The notes under the pieces are model-generated. The model had not been told where the DNA came from. It was given only the letters and a program-made list of their open reading frames with translations, and ran no database searches. From positions 310,001-374,000 of the forward strand of contig NZ_CP107931.1 in the NCBI RefSeq assembly GCF_036023875.1: a DNA stretch of 64,000 bases. Reading direction: 5' to 3'. Every line of letters begins with the position of its first letter. Position 1 is the first letter of the stretch. Position numbers and translations under genes: made by a program. Shown here piece after piece: positions 16,638-25,128 of this stretch. The DNA is from Mycobacterium sp. NBC_00419 (GTDB taxonomy: Bacteria > Actinomycetota > Actinomycetes > Mycobacteriales > Mycobacteriaceae).

Positions 16638-17606
16638 TTAGCCTGTCAGCTGTTGACTCTTGTTGGCCTTGCGGGCCAACAGACGATCCCGCTGCTCCTC
16701 GAACTTCTGCACCTGACCCTGGAAGGTGGCGAGGTAGTCGGCGAGCTCGTCACGCCGCTGCTCGCCGACCGGGCTGAAGTCGGTGCGTTCGAACAGCCGC
16801 CACTTGCGCAGCGTGGGCATCAGCACCTCGTCGAGATGCTGACGCGGGTCGTAGATGCCGTGCTTGGCCATCAACACGCCGTTGCGGCGGAAGTTGGGCA
16901 TCCCCTGGCCGGGCATCCGGAAGTTCTCCACGACGGCGGCAATGGCCTCGAGCGCCTGATCGGGCGCGAGATCCAGCGCGGCGCCGCAGAGGTTGCGGTA
17001 GAAGATCATGTGCAGGTTCTCGTCGGCGGCGATGCGCTGCAGCAGCCGGTCGGCGATCGGATCGTCGCAGACCCTGCCGGTGTTGCGGTGACTGACCCGA
17101 GTGGCGAGTTCCTGGAAGGACACATAGGCGATCGACAGCAGGAAGTCGGTCTTGTGCTGGGCCTCCTCCTCAGCGGTGGGCCCGAATCCGTTGGTGACGT
17201 GTTCGACGCGTGCGCGTTCCAGTGCGACCGGATCGACACCGCGGGCGACCACCAGGTAGTCGCGGATCGCGATGCTGTGCCGGCCCTCCTCGGCGGTCCA
17301 GCGGCCCACCCAGGTGCCCCACGCCCCGTCGAGGGAGAAATTGTCGGCGGCCTGGCGGTGGTAGGACGGCAGGTTGTCCTCGGTGAGCAGGTTGGTGATC
17401 ATCGCAGCCTGCGCGACATCGCTGAGCTGCGACTGCTCGCCTGCCCAGTCGTGACCGCCGGTCGCGGCGAAGTTACGGCCACGGTCCCAGGGCACGTAGT
17501 CGTGGGGGTACCAGTCGGTGGTCACCGAGAGATGTCGGTTGAGGTTGTCCTCGGCCGTGGGCTCCAGTTCGGCGAGGAGAATCTCGTCCGTTAACTGCTT
17601 GGCCAT
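16638..17606 (-). CDS. desA1: Acyl-ACP desaturase, DesA1-like
   Basis: The protein is 322 aa from the ATG at 17606, which is preceded by GGAGGTGTG; the frame runs 11 codons further but without a ribosome site. It begins MAKQLTDEILLAELEP as in mycobacterial DesA proteins. Di-iron ligands are visible as EEGRHS (about 110) and DENLHM (about 193), the EExxH-type pair of soluble acyl-ACP desaturases. DesA1/DesA2 of mycobacteria introduce double bonds into long acyl-ACP chains used for mycolic acid synthesis. The divergent gene begins after a 255-bp gap. DesA1 rather than DesA2 is chosen from length and sequence style; the symbol is less certain than the family. Confidence 0.8.
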   Translation of the reverse strand: MAKQLTDEILLAELEPTAEDNLNRHLSVTTDWYPHDYVPWDRGRNFAATGGHDWAGEQSQLSDVAQAAMITNLLTEDNLPSYHRQAADNFSLDGAWGTWVGRWTAEEGRHSIAIRDYLVVARGVDPVALERARVEHVTNGFGPTAEEEAQHKTDFLLSIAYVSFQELATRVSHRNTGRVCDDPIADRLLQRIAADENLHMIFYRNLCGAALDLAPDQALEAIAAVVENFRMPGQGMPNFRRNGVLMAKHGIYDPRQHLDEVLMPTLRKWRLFERTDFSPVGEQRRDELADYLATFQGQVQKFEEQRDRLLARKANKSQQLTG

Positions 17607-17861
17607 CACACCTCCCCTGCTTTCGACCGGCAGGGGCAACTCGCCCGCGCGGCGTGGAATGATCCGCGGACCCGAGGACCAGCTAGAACCCCCACACCGT
17701 ACCAGCTCAGCGGAGCACCGAGCGCCATGGCACGGCCCCGTTGCCCAGCCGTTTCATCCGGAGATTTGCCGGTCGAATCAGTTAACTGGGTCGTTTCCAT
17801 GCGGAATGCGCCTGATGGCATCTGCCACTGCCGCTGACCAGCGCGTCGTAGGCTCGAACCG

Positions 17862-18902
17862 ATGTCCGACGAGTCCCAGATTCGGTTCCTGCCCTTCGAC
17901 GGCCGGCGGGTGGCCTTTGAGGTGCGCGGGAGCGGCCCGCCGCTGGTGGCTCCGGCATGGTGGGTCAGCCACCTGGAACTGGATTGGCAGGACGCCGGGG
18001 TGCGGCGATTCTGGGACACCGTGGCCGCCGGCCACACCCTGATCCGCTACGACCGGCTCGGCGTCGGCATGTCGGACCGCGACGTTCGCGAGACCGACCT
18101 CACACTCGCCGGCGAGGTCGCCGTGCTGCGGGCGCTGCTCGACGAACTCGGCATCGACCGCGCCGCGCTGCTCGGCGGCTCGTCGGGCAGCTGCACCGCG
18201 GCCGCCTTCGCCGCGGCGAGTCCGCAACGCGTGGAGCACCTGGTGCTCTACGGCTCCTATGCCCGGGGTGACGAGCTCACCCCTCCCGGAGTTTCTGACG
18301 CGATCATCGGCGCGGTCCGCGCGCACTGGGGATTGGGTTCGCGCATGCTCAGTGACCTGTTCCTCGACGGCGCCGACGCCGCCGAGCACGAACGGTTCGC
18401 CCGCGTGCAGCGCGAGTCGGCCAGCGCGGATACCGCGGCCGCACTGCTGGCGCTGGTGTATCGCCTCGACGTCCGCGACTATCTTCCGCTGGTTCAGTCG
18501 CCGACCGTGGTCATCCACCGCCGAGACGATCGCGCGGTGCCGTACCGGCTGGGTCGGGAGGTCGCCGCGACGATCCCCGGCGCCACCTTCGTTCCGCTGC
18601 CGGGCAGTGCCCACTTCCCGTGGCACGGCGACGTCGATTCGGTGGCCCGGGCGTGCCGCCTGGCCCTCTCCGCGCAGCCGGACACGCCGCAGACGAGTCC
18701 GGGCGAACCGGGGCTGCTGTCGGACCGCGAGCGTGAGATCTTGGGTTGCGTCGCACGGGGTCTCGCAGATCGGGAGATCGCCGAGCAGTTGGTGCTCAGC
18801 CCGCACACGGTGCATCGTCACGTCGCCAACATCCGCCGCAAGCTCGGCCGTACGTCACGCACCGCAGCGGTCGCTGAAGCCGCGCGCCTGGGCCTGTTGT
18901 GA
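17862..18902 (+). CDS. Alpha/beta-hydrolase fused to a LuxR-type DNA-binding domain
   Basis: The protein is 346 aa. Residues about 5-265 form an alpha/beta-hydrolase: nucleophile elbow GGSSGS (near 108), an acid in HRRDDRAVP (near 222) and a histidine in GSAHFPWHGD (near 249), so the catalytic triad looks complete. Residues about 285-346 are a LuxR/GerE helix-turn-helix (LLSDREREILGCVARGLADREIAEQLVLSP followed by TVHRHVANIRRKLG). Such fusions occur in actinobacteria and may act as regulators that sense or hydrolyse a small ester or lactone. No cognate target is evident; the 255-bp gap shared with the desaturase gene is a candidate. Confidence 0.8.
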   Translation: MSDESQIRFLPFDGRRVAFEVRGSGPPLVAPAWWVSHLELDWQDAGVRRFWDTVAAGHTLIRYDRLGVGMSDRDVRETDLTLAGEVAVLRALLDELGIDRAALLGGSSGSCTAAAFAAASPQRVEHLVLYGSYARGDELTPPGVSDAIIGAVRAHWGLGSRMLSDLFLDGADAAEHERFARVQRESASADTAAALLALVYRLDVRDYLPLVQSPTVVIHRRDDRAVPYRLGREVAATIPGATFVPLPGSAHFPWHGDVDSVARACRLALSAQPDTPQTSPGEPGLLSDREREILGCVARGLADREIAEQLVLSPHTVHRHVANIRRKLGRTSRTAAVAEAARLGLL

Positions 18903-18982
18903 GATAGCCGAAACGGGCCATCCGCCAGAGATGGCCGCATCGAGCGATGCGCCAAGGTCCTGGTGGCCCATAGATTCCGGGC

Positions 18983-19645
18983 ATGACCGAGACCATGCAT
19001 GCCCCGACGCCGTACGCCACCTGGCTGCGGGTGATGGCCCGGGTGTACGACCCGTTCTTGTGGCTCGGCGAGATCGTCGGAATGCGGCGGCGCCGGCGTG
19101 AACTCCTGGCCACGGCCTACGGCACCGTCCTCGAGATCGGGGCGGGCACCGGGCTGAACGTGGCGCACTACCCCGCCGCGATAGACCAGCTGCTTCTGGC
19201 CGAACCCGAGCCGGGGATGCGGCACAAGCTTGCCCGGCGCCTGGCCCGCGATGGCCGAGCAGCCCGGGTGCTCGACGCCAGCGCCGAGAACCTTCCACTG
19301 GCCGACGCCTCGGTGGACACGGTGGTCTCGACGCTCGTCTTGTGCACGGTCGCGGACCCGAGTGCTGCGCTGCACGAGATCGCCCGAGTGTTGCGCCCTG
19401 GGGGCCACCTGGTGTTCATCGAGCACATCCGTTCGGGCTCAACGTTTCTCGCGGCATGTCAGGATGCGCTGCTGAAGCCCTGGCGTGGCTTCGCCGGCGG
19501 ATGCGTGTGCAACCGGCCGACGCTGGACCTCATGCGCGCCCACGGATTCGTCGTCGAGGCCGACGACGGGGTGTGGCACGGGATGCCCGCGATCGTGCAT
19601 CCGCTGGCAGTCGGGCGGGCGAGAATGGCTCTCGGTCATGGCTGA
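18983..19645 (+). CDS. Class I SAM-dependent methyltransferase
   Basis: The protein is 220 aa. Motif I VLEIGAGTGLNV (about residues 49-60), an acidic residue at the end of the next strand (LLAEPEP), motif II-like SVDTVVSTLVLC and motif III RVLRPGGHLVFIEH place it in the methyltransferase-11/UbiE-like group. These methylate small molecules, often quinones or lipids. It is followed by a PGRS gene whose ATG lies 8 nt before this gene's stop, so the two are translationally coupled. The substrate is unknown. Confidence 0.8.
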   Translation: MTETMHAPTPYATWLRVMARVYDPFLWLGEIVGMRRRRRELLATAYGTVLEIGAGTGLNVAHYPAAIDQLLLAEPEPGMRHKLARRLARDGRAARVLDASAENLPLADASVDTVVSTLVLCTVADPSAALHEIARVLRPGGHLVFIEHIRSGSTFLAACQDALLKPWRGFAGGCVCNRPTLDLMRAHGFVVEADDGVWHGMPAIVHPLAVGRARMALGHG

Positions 19646-20975
19646 GCACCGCGCGCGGCTCCCGCACCCGCCATATCTGCGCAGCGCACTTGCCGGCGCG
19701 GCGATCGTCGGCGCCGGATACCTCCTGGCCGCAACGAACTGCGGATCAGCGTCGGCGGCTCCGGAAGGCACTGCCACCCAGTGCCTTCCGGGCTCATCCT
19801 GCCTCGGTAAGTCTGCCGCGGTCGGCCCCGCGGCCGCCACGGTCGCCGTTGTTCTGGTGGGCGACGGCACCGCCGAACATCCCGACGGCGGATTGCTGAT
19901 CGGCAACGGCTACACGCCGAATCGCGATACCTGCGGCAGCCTGTGCCGGGGTGGCAACGGTGGGTTGTTGATGGGCAACGGCGGTAACGGAGCCAACGGC
20001 GGCGACGGTGGCAACGGCGGGCTGTTCGGCAACGGTGGACGCGGCGGCGACGGCGACAGCGACAGCGAAGACATCAACGGGGGTGCAGGTGGCCGCGGTG
20101 GTCTGCTGTTCGGGATCGGAGCCGACGGCGGGAACGGGTCTGCCGGTGGAGGTGATGGTGGAGATGGTGGAACCGGCGGGCTGTTCGGCGGTCACGGCGG
20201 CAACGGCGGATTGGGCGGAACCGGGTCGGCAGGCAGCAATGGCGGAAACGGTGGAAATGGCGGGAGCGGCGGACTCTTCGGTGGACCAGGCGGCGTCGGT
20301 GGTGACGGTGGTCGCGGCGGCGCCAATCACGCCAACGGCGGAGGCGGCGGTGCGGGTGGCAGCGGCGGCCTGATGAGCAATGGGGGCAGCGGCGGGAACG
20401 GTGGCGCCGGTGGGGCCAACGCCCCCGGGGGTGCCGGCGGAAACGGCGGAGCTGGCGGCGCATTGAGCAACAGTGGCGGCCGCGGCGGCGCGGGAGGGGC
20501 GGGCGGCGACGGAGCGGGCAAGGGCGGAACCGGAGGCGACGGCGGTGGCGCGGGTATCACTGGCCGCGGCGGCGACGGCGGATCGGGCGGCGACGGAGGT
20601 GCCAGTGTCACAGGCCCCGGCGGCAGGGGCGGCGGCGGCGGACACGGTGGTCACGGCGGATTCGCTGGTGGCACAGGCGGATACGGCGGCAACGGCGGCG
20701 GTGTGACCCTCGGCGCGGGCGGTCCCGGCGGAAGCGGGGGCGACGGCGGAGCAGGCGGGCTAGCCGGCGGAAACGGTGGTACCGGCGGACGTGGCGGGTC
20801 CACGACGTCCGGGCTGGGGGGCACAGGAGGGAACGGTGGCACTGGCGGTAGCGGCCTCGGAGGGCTTCAGGCAGGCAAGAACGGACAGCCGGGCAACTCG
20901 TCAAGCGGGGTAACCGGTGGCACCGGCGGATTCGGAGGCCGGGGCGGCGGTCCGCGCGAACTAGGGCCGACCTAG
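19638..20975 (+). CDS. PGRS-type glycine-rich repeat protein without a PE domain
   Basis: The protein is 445 aa from the ATG at 19638. The N-terminus (about 1-45) has a hydrophobic helix (ALAGAAIVGAGYLLAA) ending near SASAAPE, a likely export signal; two cysteine pairs follow (CLPGSSC, CGSLC). From about residue 108 to the end the chain is almost entirely GGxGG-type repeats with Asn/Asp (GGNGGxGG), the PGRS module of PE_PGRS proteins, broken once by an acidic GDSDSEDING stretch. No PE domain is present. PGRS chains are predicted to form polyproline-II/calcium-binding sheets on the cell surface. Its start overlaps the methyltransferase and its TAG overlaps the convergent SDR stop by 2 bases. 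Confidence 0.8.
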   Translation: MAEHRARLPHPPYLRSALAGAAIVGAGYLLAATNCGSASAAPEGTATQCLPGSSCLGKSAAVGPAAATVAVVLVGDGTAEHPDGGLLIGNGYTPNRDTCGSLCRGGNGGLLMGNGGNGANGGDGGNGGLFGNGGRGGDGDSDSEDINGGAGGRGGLLFGIGADGGNGSAGGGDGGDGGTGGLFGGHGGNGGLGGTGSAGSNGGNGGNGGSGGLFGGPGGVGGDGGRGGANHANGGGGGAGGSGGLMSNGGSGGNGGAGGANAPGGAGGNGGAGGALSNSGGRGGAGGAGGDGAGKGGTGGDGGGAGITGRGGDGGSGGDGGASVTGPGGRGGGGGHGGHGGFAGGTGGYGGNGGGVTLGAGGPGGSGGDGGAGGLAGGNGGTGGRGGSTTSGLGGTGGNGGTGGSGLGGLQAGKNGQPGNSSSGVTGGTGGFGGRGGGPRELGPT

Positions 20976-21850
20976 GTGCGCTCGGATCGCTTCGACCGCA
21001 TCGCGGCGATGACCGTCGCGAGATCGAATGACGGGTCGTCGCCCGGGTCGAGCGCCTCGAAGGCGGCCGCGATGTCGGCGGCCCGTTCGTCGGAGTAGTC
21101 GCGTACGTGGTGGTGGGTGGCGATCAGGAATCGTTCGTCGGCGACCCCGTCGAGGGCACGCGATGCCACGAGGTCGGGATCCATGCCCCGGGCGATGATG
21201 CGGTTCTCCGCCTCGGTGGCCGGTAGCGGTCCACCGTAGTCGGCGGGCCGCAGTGCCCCGCTCTGCCACAACCCCGTTGCCGCGAGGCCGGGGATCATGA
21301 CGCTGACGCCGAGGTGGGCAGGCAGCTCGCGGCGAAGGACGTCACTCAGCCCGAGCACGGCATGCTTGGATGCGGTGTAGAAACCGTTGCCCGCGAAGGG
21401 AACTCCGACGGCGTGCTCGGAGGCCGTGACCAGAAACCAGCCGGGTTCGGAACTGCTGCGCAGGTGTTGCCCGAAGGACTTGATGGTGGCCCAGGTTCCG
21501 ATGACGTTGACCGACAGGGCCCATTGCAGATCGCCGAGGTTGCCGTCGAGCAAGGCCGTCGCGGGTGTGTTGACCCCCGCGTTCGCGCACACCAAGCCAG
21601 GAACTCCGAGGGTGTCGACGACCTCGGCCGCGACGCGTTCGGTCTGCGCGAGGTCGGCGACGTCGCACGCGAACGCGGCACTGGCCACGCCGTGCTCCCG
21701 GATGCGGGAGGCAGTGTCCTCGGCGGCCTCGAGGTTGATGTCGAGGACGGCGACAGCGGCCGCACCACGCTGAGCCGCGGCAATGGCCAATGCGGCGCCG
21801 ATTCCGCTTCCGGCACCGGTGACCGCGACCGTGCGTCCCGCGATATCCAC
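20972..21850 (-). CDS. Short-chain dehydrogenase/reductase
   Basis: The protein is 292 aa from the GTG at 21850 (VDIAGRTVAVTGAGSGIG); the frame is open further upstream but only through non-conserved codons. It has the NAD(P)-binding TGAGSGIG motif (about 11-18), the catalytic Y-x-x-x-K in YTASKHAVLG (near 155) and a serine in the preceding strand (VTASEHAVG), so it should be an active classical SDR. The C-terminal extension suggests a substrate-specific lid. Substrate unknown. It ends on the PGRS gene stop (convergent) and follows a 98-aa gene on the same strand after 10 nt. Confidence 0.8.
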   Translation of the reverse strand: MDIAGRTVAVTGAGSGIGAALAIAAAQRGAAAVAVLDINLEAAEDTASRIREHGVASAAFACDVADLAQTERVAAEVVDTLGVPGLVCANAGVNTPATALLDGNLGDLQWALSVNVIGTWATIKSFGQHLRSSSEPGWFLVTASEHAVGVPFAGNGFYTASKHAVLGLSDVLRRELPAHLGVSVMIPGLAATGLWQSGALRPADYGGPLPATEAENRIIARGMDPDLVASRALDGVADERFLIATHHHVRDYSDERAADIAAAFEALDPGDDPSFDLATVIAAMRSKRSERT

Positions 21851-21860
21851 CCGGCTACGG

Positions 21861-22157
21861 CTACTCGGCAGAGCCGAGTGCGTCGAGGCGATCCTGAACC
21901 CGTGCCAGTGCCTCGTCGAACACCTCGACCTTTTCGCTGCGCTTCTCGTTGGCAGGCTGGGCGGCGCCGCGCGCACTTTCGGCTTCGACGCGGGCTGCGC
22001 CCTCGCGGCGCAGGAGGCTGAAGTTCTTGTCACGGGCCCGCCGGAGCTGGCTGAGCAGATCCTTCAGGGCCTTCTCGTCTAGGCGCGCCAAGGCCTCGGG
22101 ATGGGATTTGCCGATCAGCGTGTTTTCTTCGGCGGTCAGGTTCACGTGTGTGCTCAC
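21861..22157 (-). CDS. Small charged helical protein of unknown function
   Basis: The protein is 98 aa from the GTG at 22157 (VSTHVNLTAEENTLIGKSHPEA...). The frame is open further upstream, but this start matches the change to coding character. It is strongly charged, with heptad-like helices (LDEKALKDLLSQLRRARDKNFSLLRREG and later EVFDEALARVQDRLDAL), so it is probably a coiled-coil protein. No domain is recognised. It lies 10 nt upstream of the SDR on the same strand and probably shares its transcript. Confidence 0.65.
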   Translation of the reverse strand: MSTHVNLTAEENTLIGKSHPEALARLDEKALKDLLSQLRRARDKNFSLLRREGAARVEAESARGAAQPANEKRSEKVEVFDEALARVQDRLDALGSAE

Positions 22158-22217
22158 CGTTGATTTATAGCGTGTGCCCCATTGCGGGCGGGATACCGGG
22201 ACGGACGAATCGAGTCG

Positions 22218-23120
22218 GTGCCCGGCGGTAACGTGCTGACGGTGACCGCCAGCCAGGACGACATCGGGCATCACAAGCCGATGTGGCTGCGGATCGCCCA
22301 GTTCCCGCTGCTGCGCCTGGCCGTGTTGGGCGCCGCGATGTTCTGCATGCTGGGCGTCAGCAACATGTTCCTGGGAGATGCGGCGGGCAATCCGCTGCTG
22401 CAGATCGCAATCGTCATCGGCTGGTCGGCGGTCGGATTCGCCATCTACGTGGGGTTGGTCCGCCTGATCGAGCGCCGTCCGGTCACCGAACTGACGCTAC
22501 CCGGGATGGGCCGGGAACTCGGCATCGGACTTCTCGTCGGCGCCGGGCTCTACACCGCCTGCATCGTCGTCCTCATGATGTTGGGCAACTACACGATCGA
22601 CGGGCTCAATCCCGTGTCCTACATGCTGGCGGCGATTCCCATGGCGCTGAGCTCGGGCATCTTCGAAGAGCTGCTGTTTCGCGGGGTGTTGTTCCGCATC
22701 GTCGAGGAGTGGCTGGGCAGCTGGATCTCGCTGGTCGTGTCGTCGCTGGTGTTCGGCCTCGTTCACCTGATGAACCCGAGCGCGACGCTGCTGGGCGCCA
22801 TCTTCATCAGCGCCGAAGCCGGCATCCTGCTCGCCGCCGCCTACATGCTGACCCGGCGGCTGTGGATGAGCATGGGCTTCCACATCGCGTGGAACTACAC
22901 CCAGTCGGGCGTCTTCTCGGGCATCGTGTCGGGCGGTGACACCGACCCGGGCCTGGTCAAGCCGGTCATCGACGGCCCCGCGCTGCTGACCGGCGGCACC
23001 TTCGGCGTCGAGGCCTCGGTCATCGCGTTCCTGCTGTGCACGACGACGGGCGTCATCCTGCTGATCATGGCGGTGCGGCGCGGCCATGTCGTGGCGCCGT
23101 CGTGGAAGCAGAAGGGCTGA
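22218..23120 (+). CDS. CPBP-family intramembrane metalloprotease (CAAX protease-like)
   Basis: The protein is about 300 aa; GTGs at 22218, 22233 and 22242 are all possible starts. There are eight or so hydrophobic helices. The family motifs are complete: E150-E151-x3-R155 (FEELLFRG), FGLVHLMNP with the second-motif histidine, and FHIAWNY for the third. CPBP proteases include bacteriocin self-immunity proteins and Abi-type membrane proteins as well as housekeeping members. No bacteriocin gene is evident nearby. It is the last gene before the accessory stretch starting near 23,120. Confidence 0.85.
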   Translation: MPGGNVLTVTASQDDIGHHKPMWLRIAQFPLLRLAVLGAAMFCMLGVSNMFLGDAAGNPLLQIAIVIGWSAVGFAIYVGLVRLIERRPVTELTLPGMGRELGIGLLVGAGLYTACIVVLMMLGNYTIDGLNPVSYMLAAIPMALSSGIFEELLFRGVLFRIVEEWLGSWISLVVSSLVFGLVHLMNPSATLLGAIFISAEAGILLAAAYMLTRRLWMSMGFHIAWNYTQSGVFSGIVSGGDTDPGLVKPVIDGPALLTGGTFGVEASVIAFLLCTTTGVILLIMAVRRGHVVAPSWKQKG

Positions 23121-23185
23121 GGCGGCAGGCAGCCGATGTGACTGTCGCTGCGTGCACCAACCGACCAGACGCGTCGCCGGTCTGG

Positions 23186-23953
23186 CTATGTACTCGACGC
23201 CCTGCCGGACTTGCCACTGGCGGCACCGCCGGAGTTGGTAGCCCCGGCGGATTTGATGTTCACGCCGCTGCCGGATTGAGCAGTGTTCTTGCCGGTGCCG
23301 AGAAGATTCCCGGCCACGGCGAACGGTCCGGTGGTTGCAGTCGCGCTGTTGCCTTTGCCGAAGACGTTGAAGGCATGGCTCAGACCCGGGTGCGACAGCG
23401 CAGTCCCAGCGTTGACGAGCGCGCTGTTGTCCGAGCCGCCGAAGTTGTTCGCGAAGTTCGCCACACCGACAGCAGCGGCCTGGTTGCGGGTACCGACGTT
23501 GTTGGACATGTCGAGCAGTCCAACGGCAGCGCTCCGGTTAAGGGTGACGTTGTCGCCGCTGCCGATGTTGATCGCAACGTTGCCGAAGCCGGCCGTACCG
23601 AAAGTGCCTCCGGCGGAGCTGTTTGCGTTATCGCAGAGGCTCACTGCGACGTTGGCAACGTCATCGGTGGTGGTGCCTGCGCTGGCCGCAGTGTTGCTGC
23701 CCAGCGTTGACGCCACGTTGAGAACGCCATTGGTGCTCGCGTGCACATTGTTGCCAACCGCGACGGCCGAACTGAGCGCACCGTCGGTGAAGCGGAACTC
23801 CCAGTAGCAGCGGCCGATACGGCTGATCGACCAGGTGGGAACGAGATCGAACAAGTCGCAGTCGCGGCCGGCGCAGCGGTGAACGGCGCGCACGACTACT
23901 TCACGGCTGGCGACGCGGACGCGGTAAGGGGTATGGGCGTCGGTGCGGGACAC
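23186..23953 (-). CDS. Repeat-rich protein with short Cys-containing N-terminal domain and beta-roll-like repeats
   Basis: The protein is 255 aa from the GTG at 23953 (VSRTDAHTPYRVRV), chosen because GAGGAG precedes it. Residues about 1-55 form a small domain with HRCAGRDCDL and GRCYWEFRF. From about 60 to 235 it is built of irregular 20-25 residue units rich in Ala, Asn, Gly, Ser and Thr (patterns such as AVAVGNNV, VAINIGSGDNV, AAVGVANFANNFG), resembling the beta-roll head repeats of adhesins such as YadA more than PGRS. The tail is Ser/Gly-rich. No signal peptide is evident. Function unknown; it begins the accessory segment and its codon pattern fits a real gene. Confidence 0.6.
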   Translation of the reverse strand: MSRTDAHTPYRVRVASREVVVRAVHRCAGRDCDLFDLVPTWSISRIGRCYWEFRFTDGALSSAVAVGNNVHASTNGVLNVASTLGSNTAASAGTTTDDVANVAVSLCDNANSSAGGTFGTAGFGNVAINIGSGDNVTLNRSAAVGLLDMSNNVGTRNQAAAVGVANFANNFGGSDNSALVNAGTALSHPGLSHAFNVFGKGNSATATTGPFAVAGNLLGTGKNTAQSGSGVNIKSAGATNSGGAASGKSGRASST

Positions 23954-24202
23954 GGCGGTCTCCTCGGGTAGTGCAGCCCCCGCCGAGCCCACGGTCGTTC
24001 CGCGGGGCGGGGGCTACGGCATGAGCGGCAGGCCGCCGGCCGAGAAGTGCACGTGCATGGGCGCGGAGGGTACTCGGCGGGGGTGACGTTCCGGCTACCG
24101 TGCCTGGCTGCCGGACCCTCGGCGAATGAGCATGTGATCCACCGTCGGCGATCCCCGCGCATCGATACGATCAGCGCTTACCGGTACAGAAGGGGGCACG
24201 GC

Positions 24203-24670
24203 GTGGCGAGAGAAGTGGGCAACTCGATAGGGCTCGGGTTCGGCAACGGCGCCGTGATCGACTACGGCGACTACATCGAGTACCGGCAGACGGGGAAGCT
24301 GCTGCCCGCGTTCCGTGTGACGGTCGCCGACATCACCGGGTTCTCGGTGCGCAAGGTGACGCGCGACGACAAGAAGCGTCTCGGTGCTTCTGGGCTGCAG
24401 CAGGTGTTCGTCGTCCAGGGCTCGGGCACAGTCCTCGCGGAGGCCGCCGTGAGCTATGGAACCGCCCAGAAGATCGAGCAGGTTCTGCGCGCGCATCCGC
24501 GGTTCGGGGGCAACGCGCGTCAGGCGGTCCCCGCCGCTGCCGCACCTGCTGCTGCACCTGCCGCCTCCACCTCGTGGGTGGACGAACTAACCAAGCTGGC
24601 GGCGCTACGGGACGCCGGCGCGTTGACGCCGGAAGAGTTCGAGACCGCCAAGCGCAAGCTCATCGGCTGA
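24203..24670 (+). CDS. SHOCT-domain protein with a PH-like N-terminal domain
   Basis: The protein is 155 aa from the GTG at 24203, preceded by AGAAGGGGG. The first 100 residues look like a small beta-barrel (IDYGDYIEYRQTGKLLPAFRVTVADITGFSVRK) of the PH-like kind often paired with SHOCT. An Ala/Pro linker follows, then a typical SHOCT helix pair at the C-terminus (LTKLAALRDAGALTPEEFETAKRKLIG). SHOCT domains occur in many actinobacterial membrane-stress, phage and mobile-element proteins. No membrane segment is seen. It is isolated between two genes of unknown function. Confidence 0.75.
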   Translation: MAREVGNSIGLGFGNGAVIDYGDYIEYRQTGKLLPAFRVTVADITGFSVRKVTRDDKKRLGASGLQQVFVVQGSGTVLAEAAVSYGTAQKIEQVLRAHPRFGGNARQAVPAAAAPAAAPAASTSWVDELTKLAALRDAGALTPEEFETAKRKLIG

Positions 24671-24743
24671 GTCAGATGCTGCCGAAGTTGCGACCCGAAC
24701 AGGTCTTCCCCCCGACCGTGCGCGGAGTACACGGTGCATCTCG

Positions 24744-25064
24744 GTGCCAACAACAAACGGCCGCGTTTTTTTCACCGCTCTGTGGAACCTGCACAACGAC
24801 GCGAAGACCAACGCCAACGCCGCGGCGCGCCACATCGACGCAGCGCTCGACGCACCCGCCCGCGACGGCTCCGTGAGGATCGCGCCCTTGGACCTGCGCG
24901 TCGAGCCGCACGCCGGCGTCGAGAAGGCGGAGTCGATGTACAAGGCCCGCACCGCCATCGGCCTGGACGTCGAATACGTTTCGCTGTTCTCGATCGTCGC
25001 CGCGTGGAGCCACGAGTTCGTTGGCGAGAACATCGACGGGTTCGTCCTCGATGTGAACGGGTAG
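24744..25064 (+). CDS. Hypothetical protein, 106 aa
   Basis: An open frame from the GTG at 24744 encodes 106 residues with a balanced, folded-protein composition (FFTALWNLHNDAKTNANAA; AESMYKARTAIGLDVEYVSLFSIVAAW). The composition is unlike the Arg/Pro/Ala shadows common in this GC-rich DNA, and the opposite strand reads as shadow, so I favour this strand. There is no clear ribosome site and no known domain. It may be a small accessory gene or the remnant of a longer one. Confidence 0.4.
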   Translation: MPTTNGRVFFTALWNLHNDAKTNANAAARHIDAALDAPARDGSVRIAPLDLRVEPHAGVEKAESMYKARTAIGLDVEYVSLFSIVAAWSHEFVGENIDGFVLDVNG

Positions 25065-25128
25065 CGCCACCCTCCAGACACCACTGTGGCCTAGCCGCGA
25101 ATCTGCCAGTGGCACAGTGTGTTCGGAG

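Noticed and set aside
19794..20654. Long minus-strand Ala/Ser-rich frame opposite the glycine-repeat gene.
   Set aside because: It is the mirror of GGC/GGT repeats on the plus strand; composition and lack of a start signal mark it as a shadow.
19960..20975. Dense short repeats that could suggest a CRISPR-like array.
   Set aside because: The repeats are in-frame glycine codons with no constant repeat-spacer spacing and no cas genes nearby.
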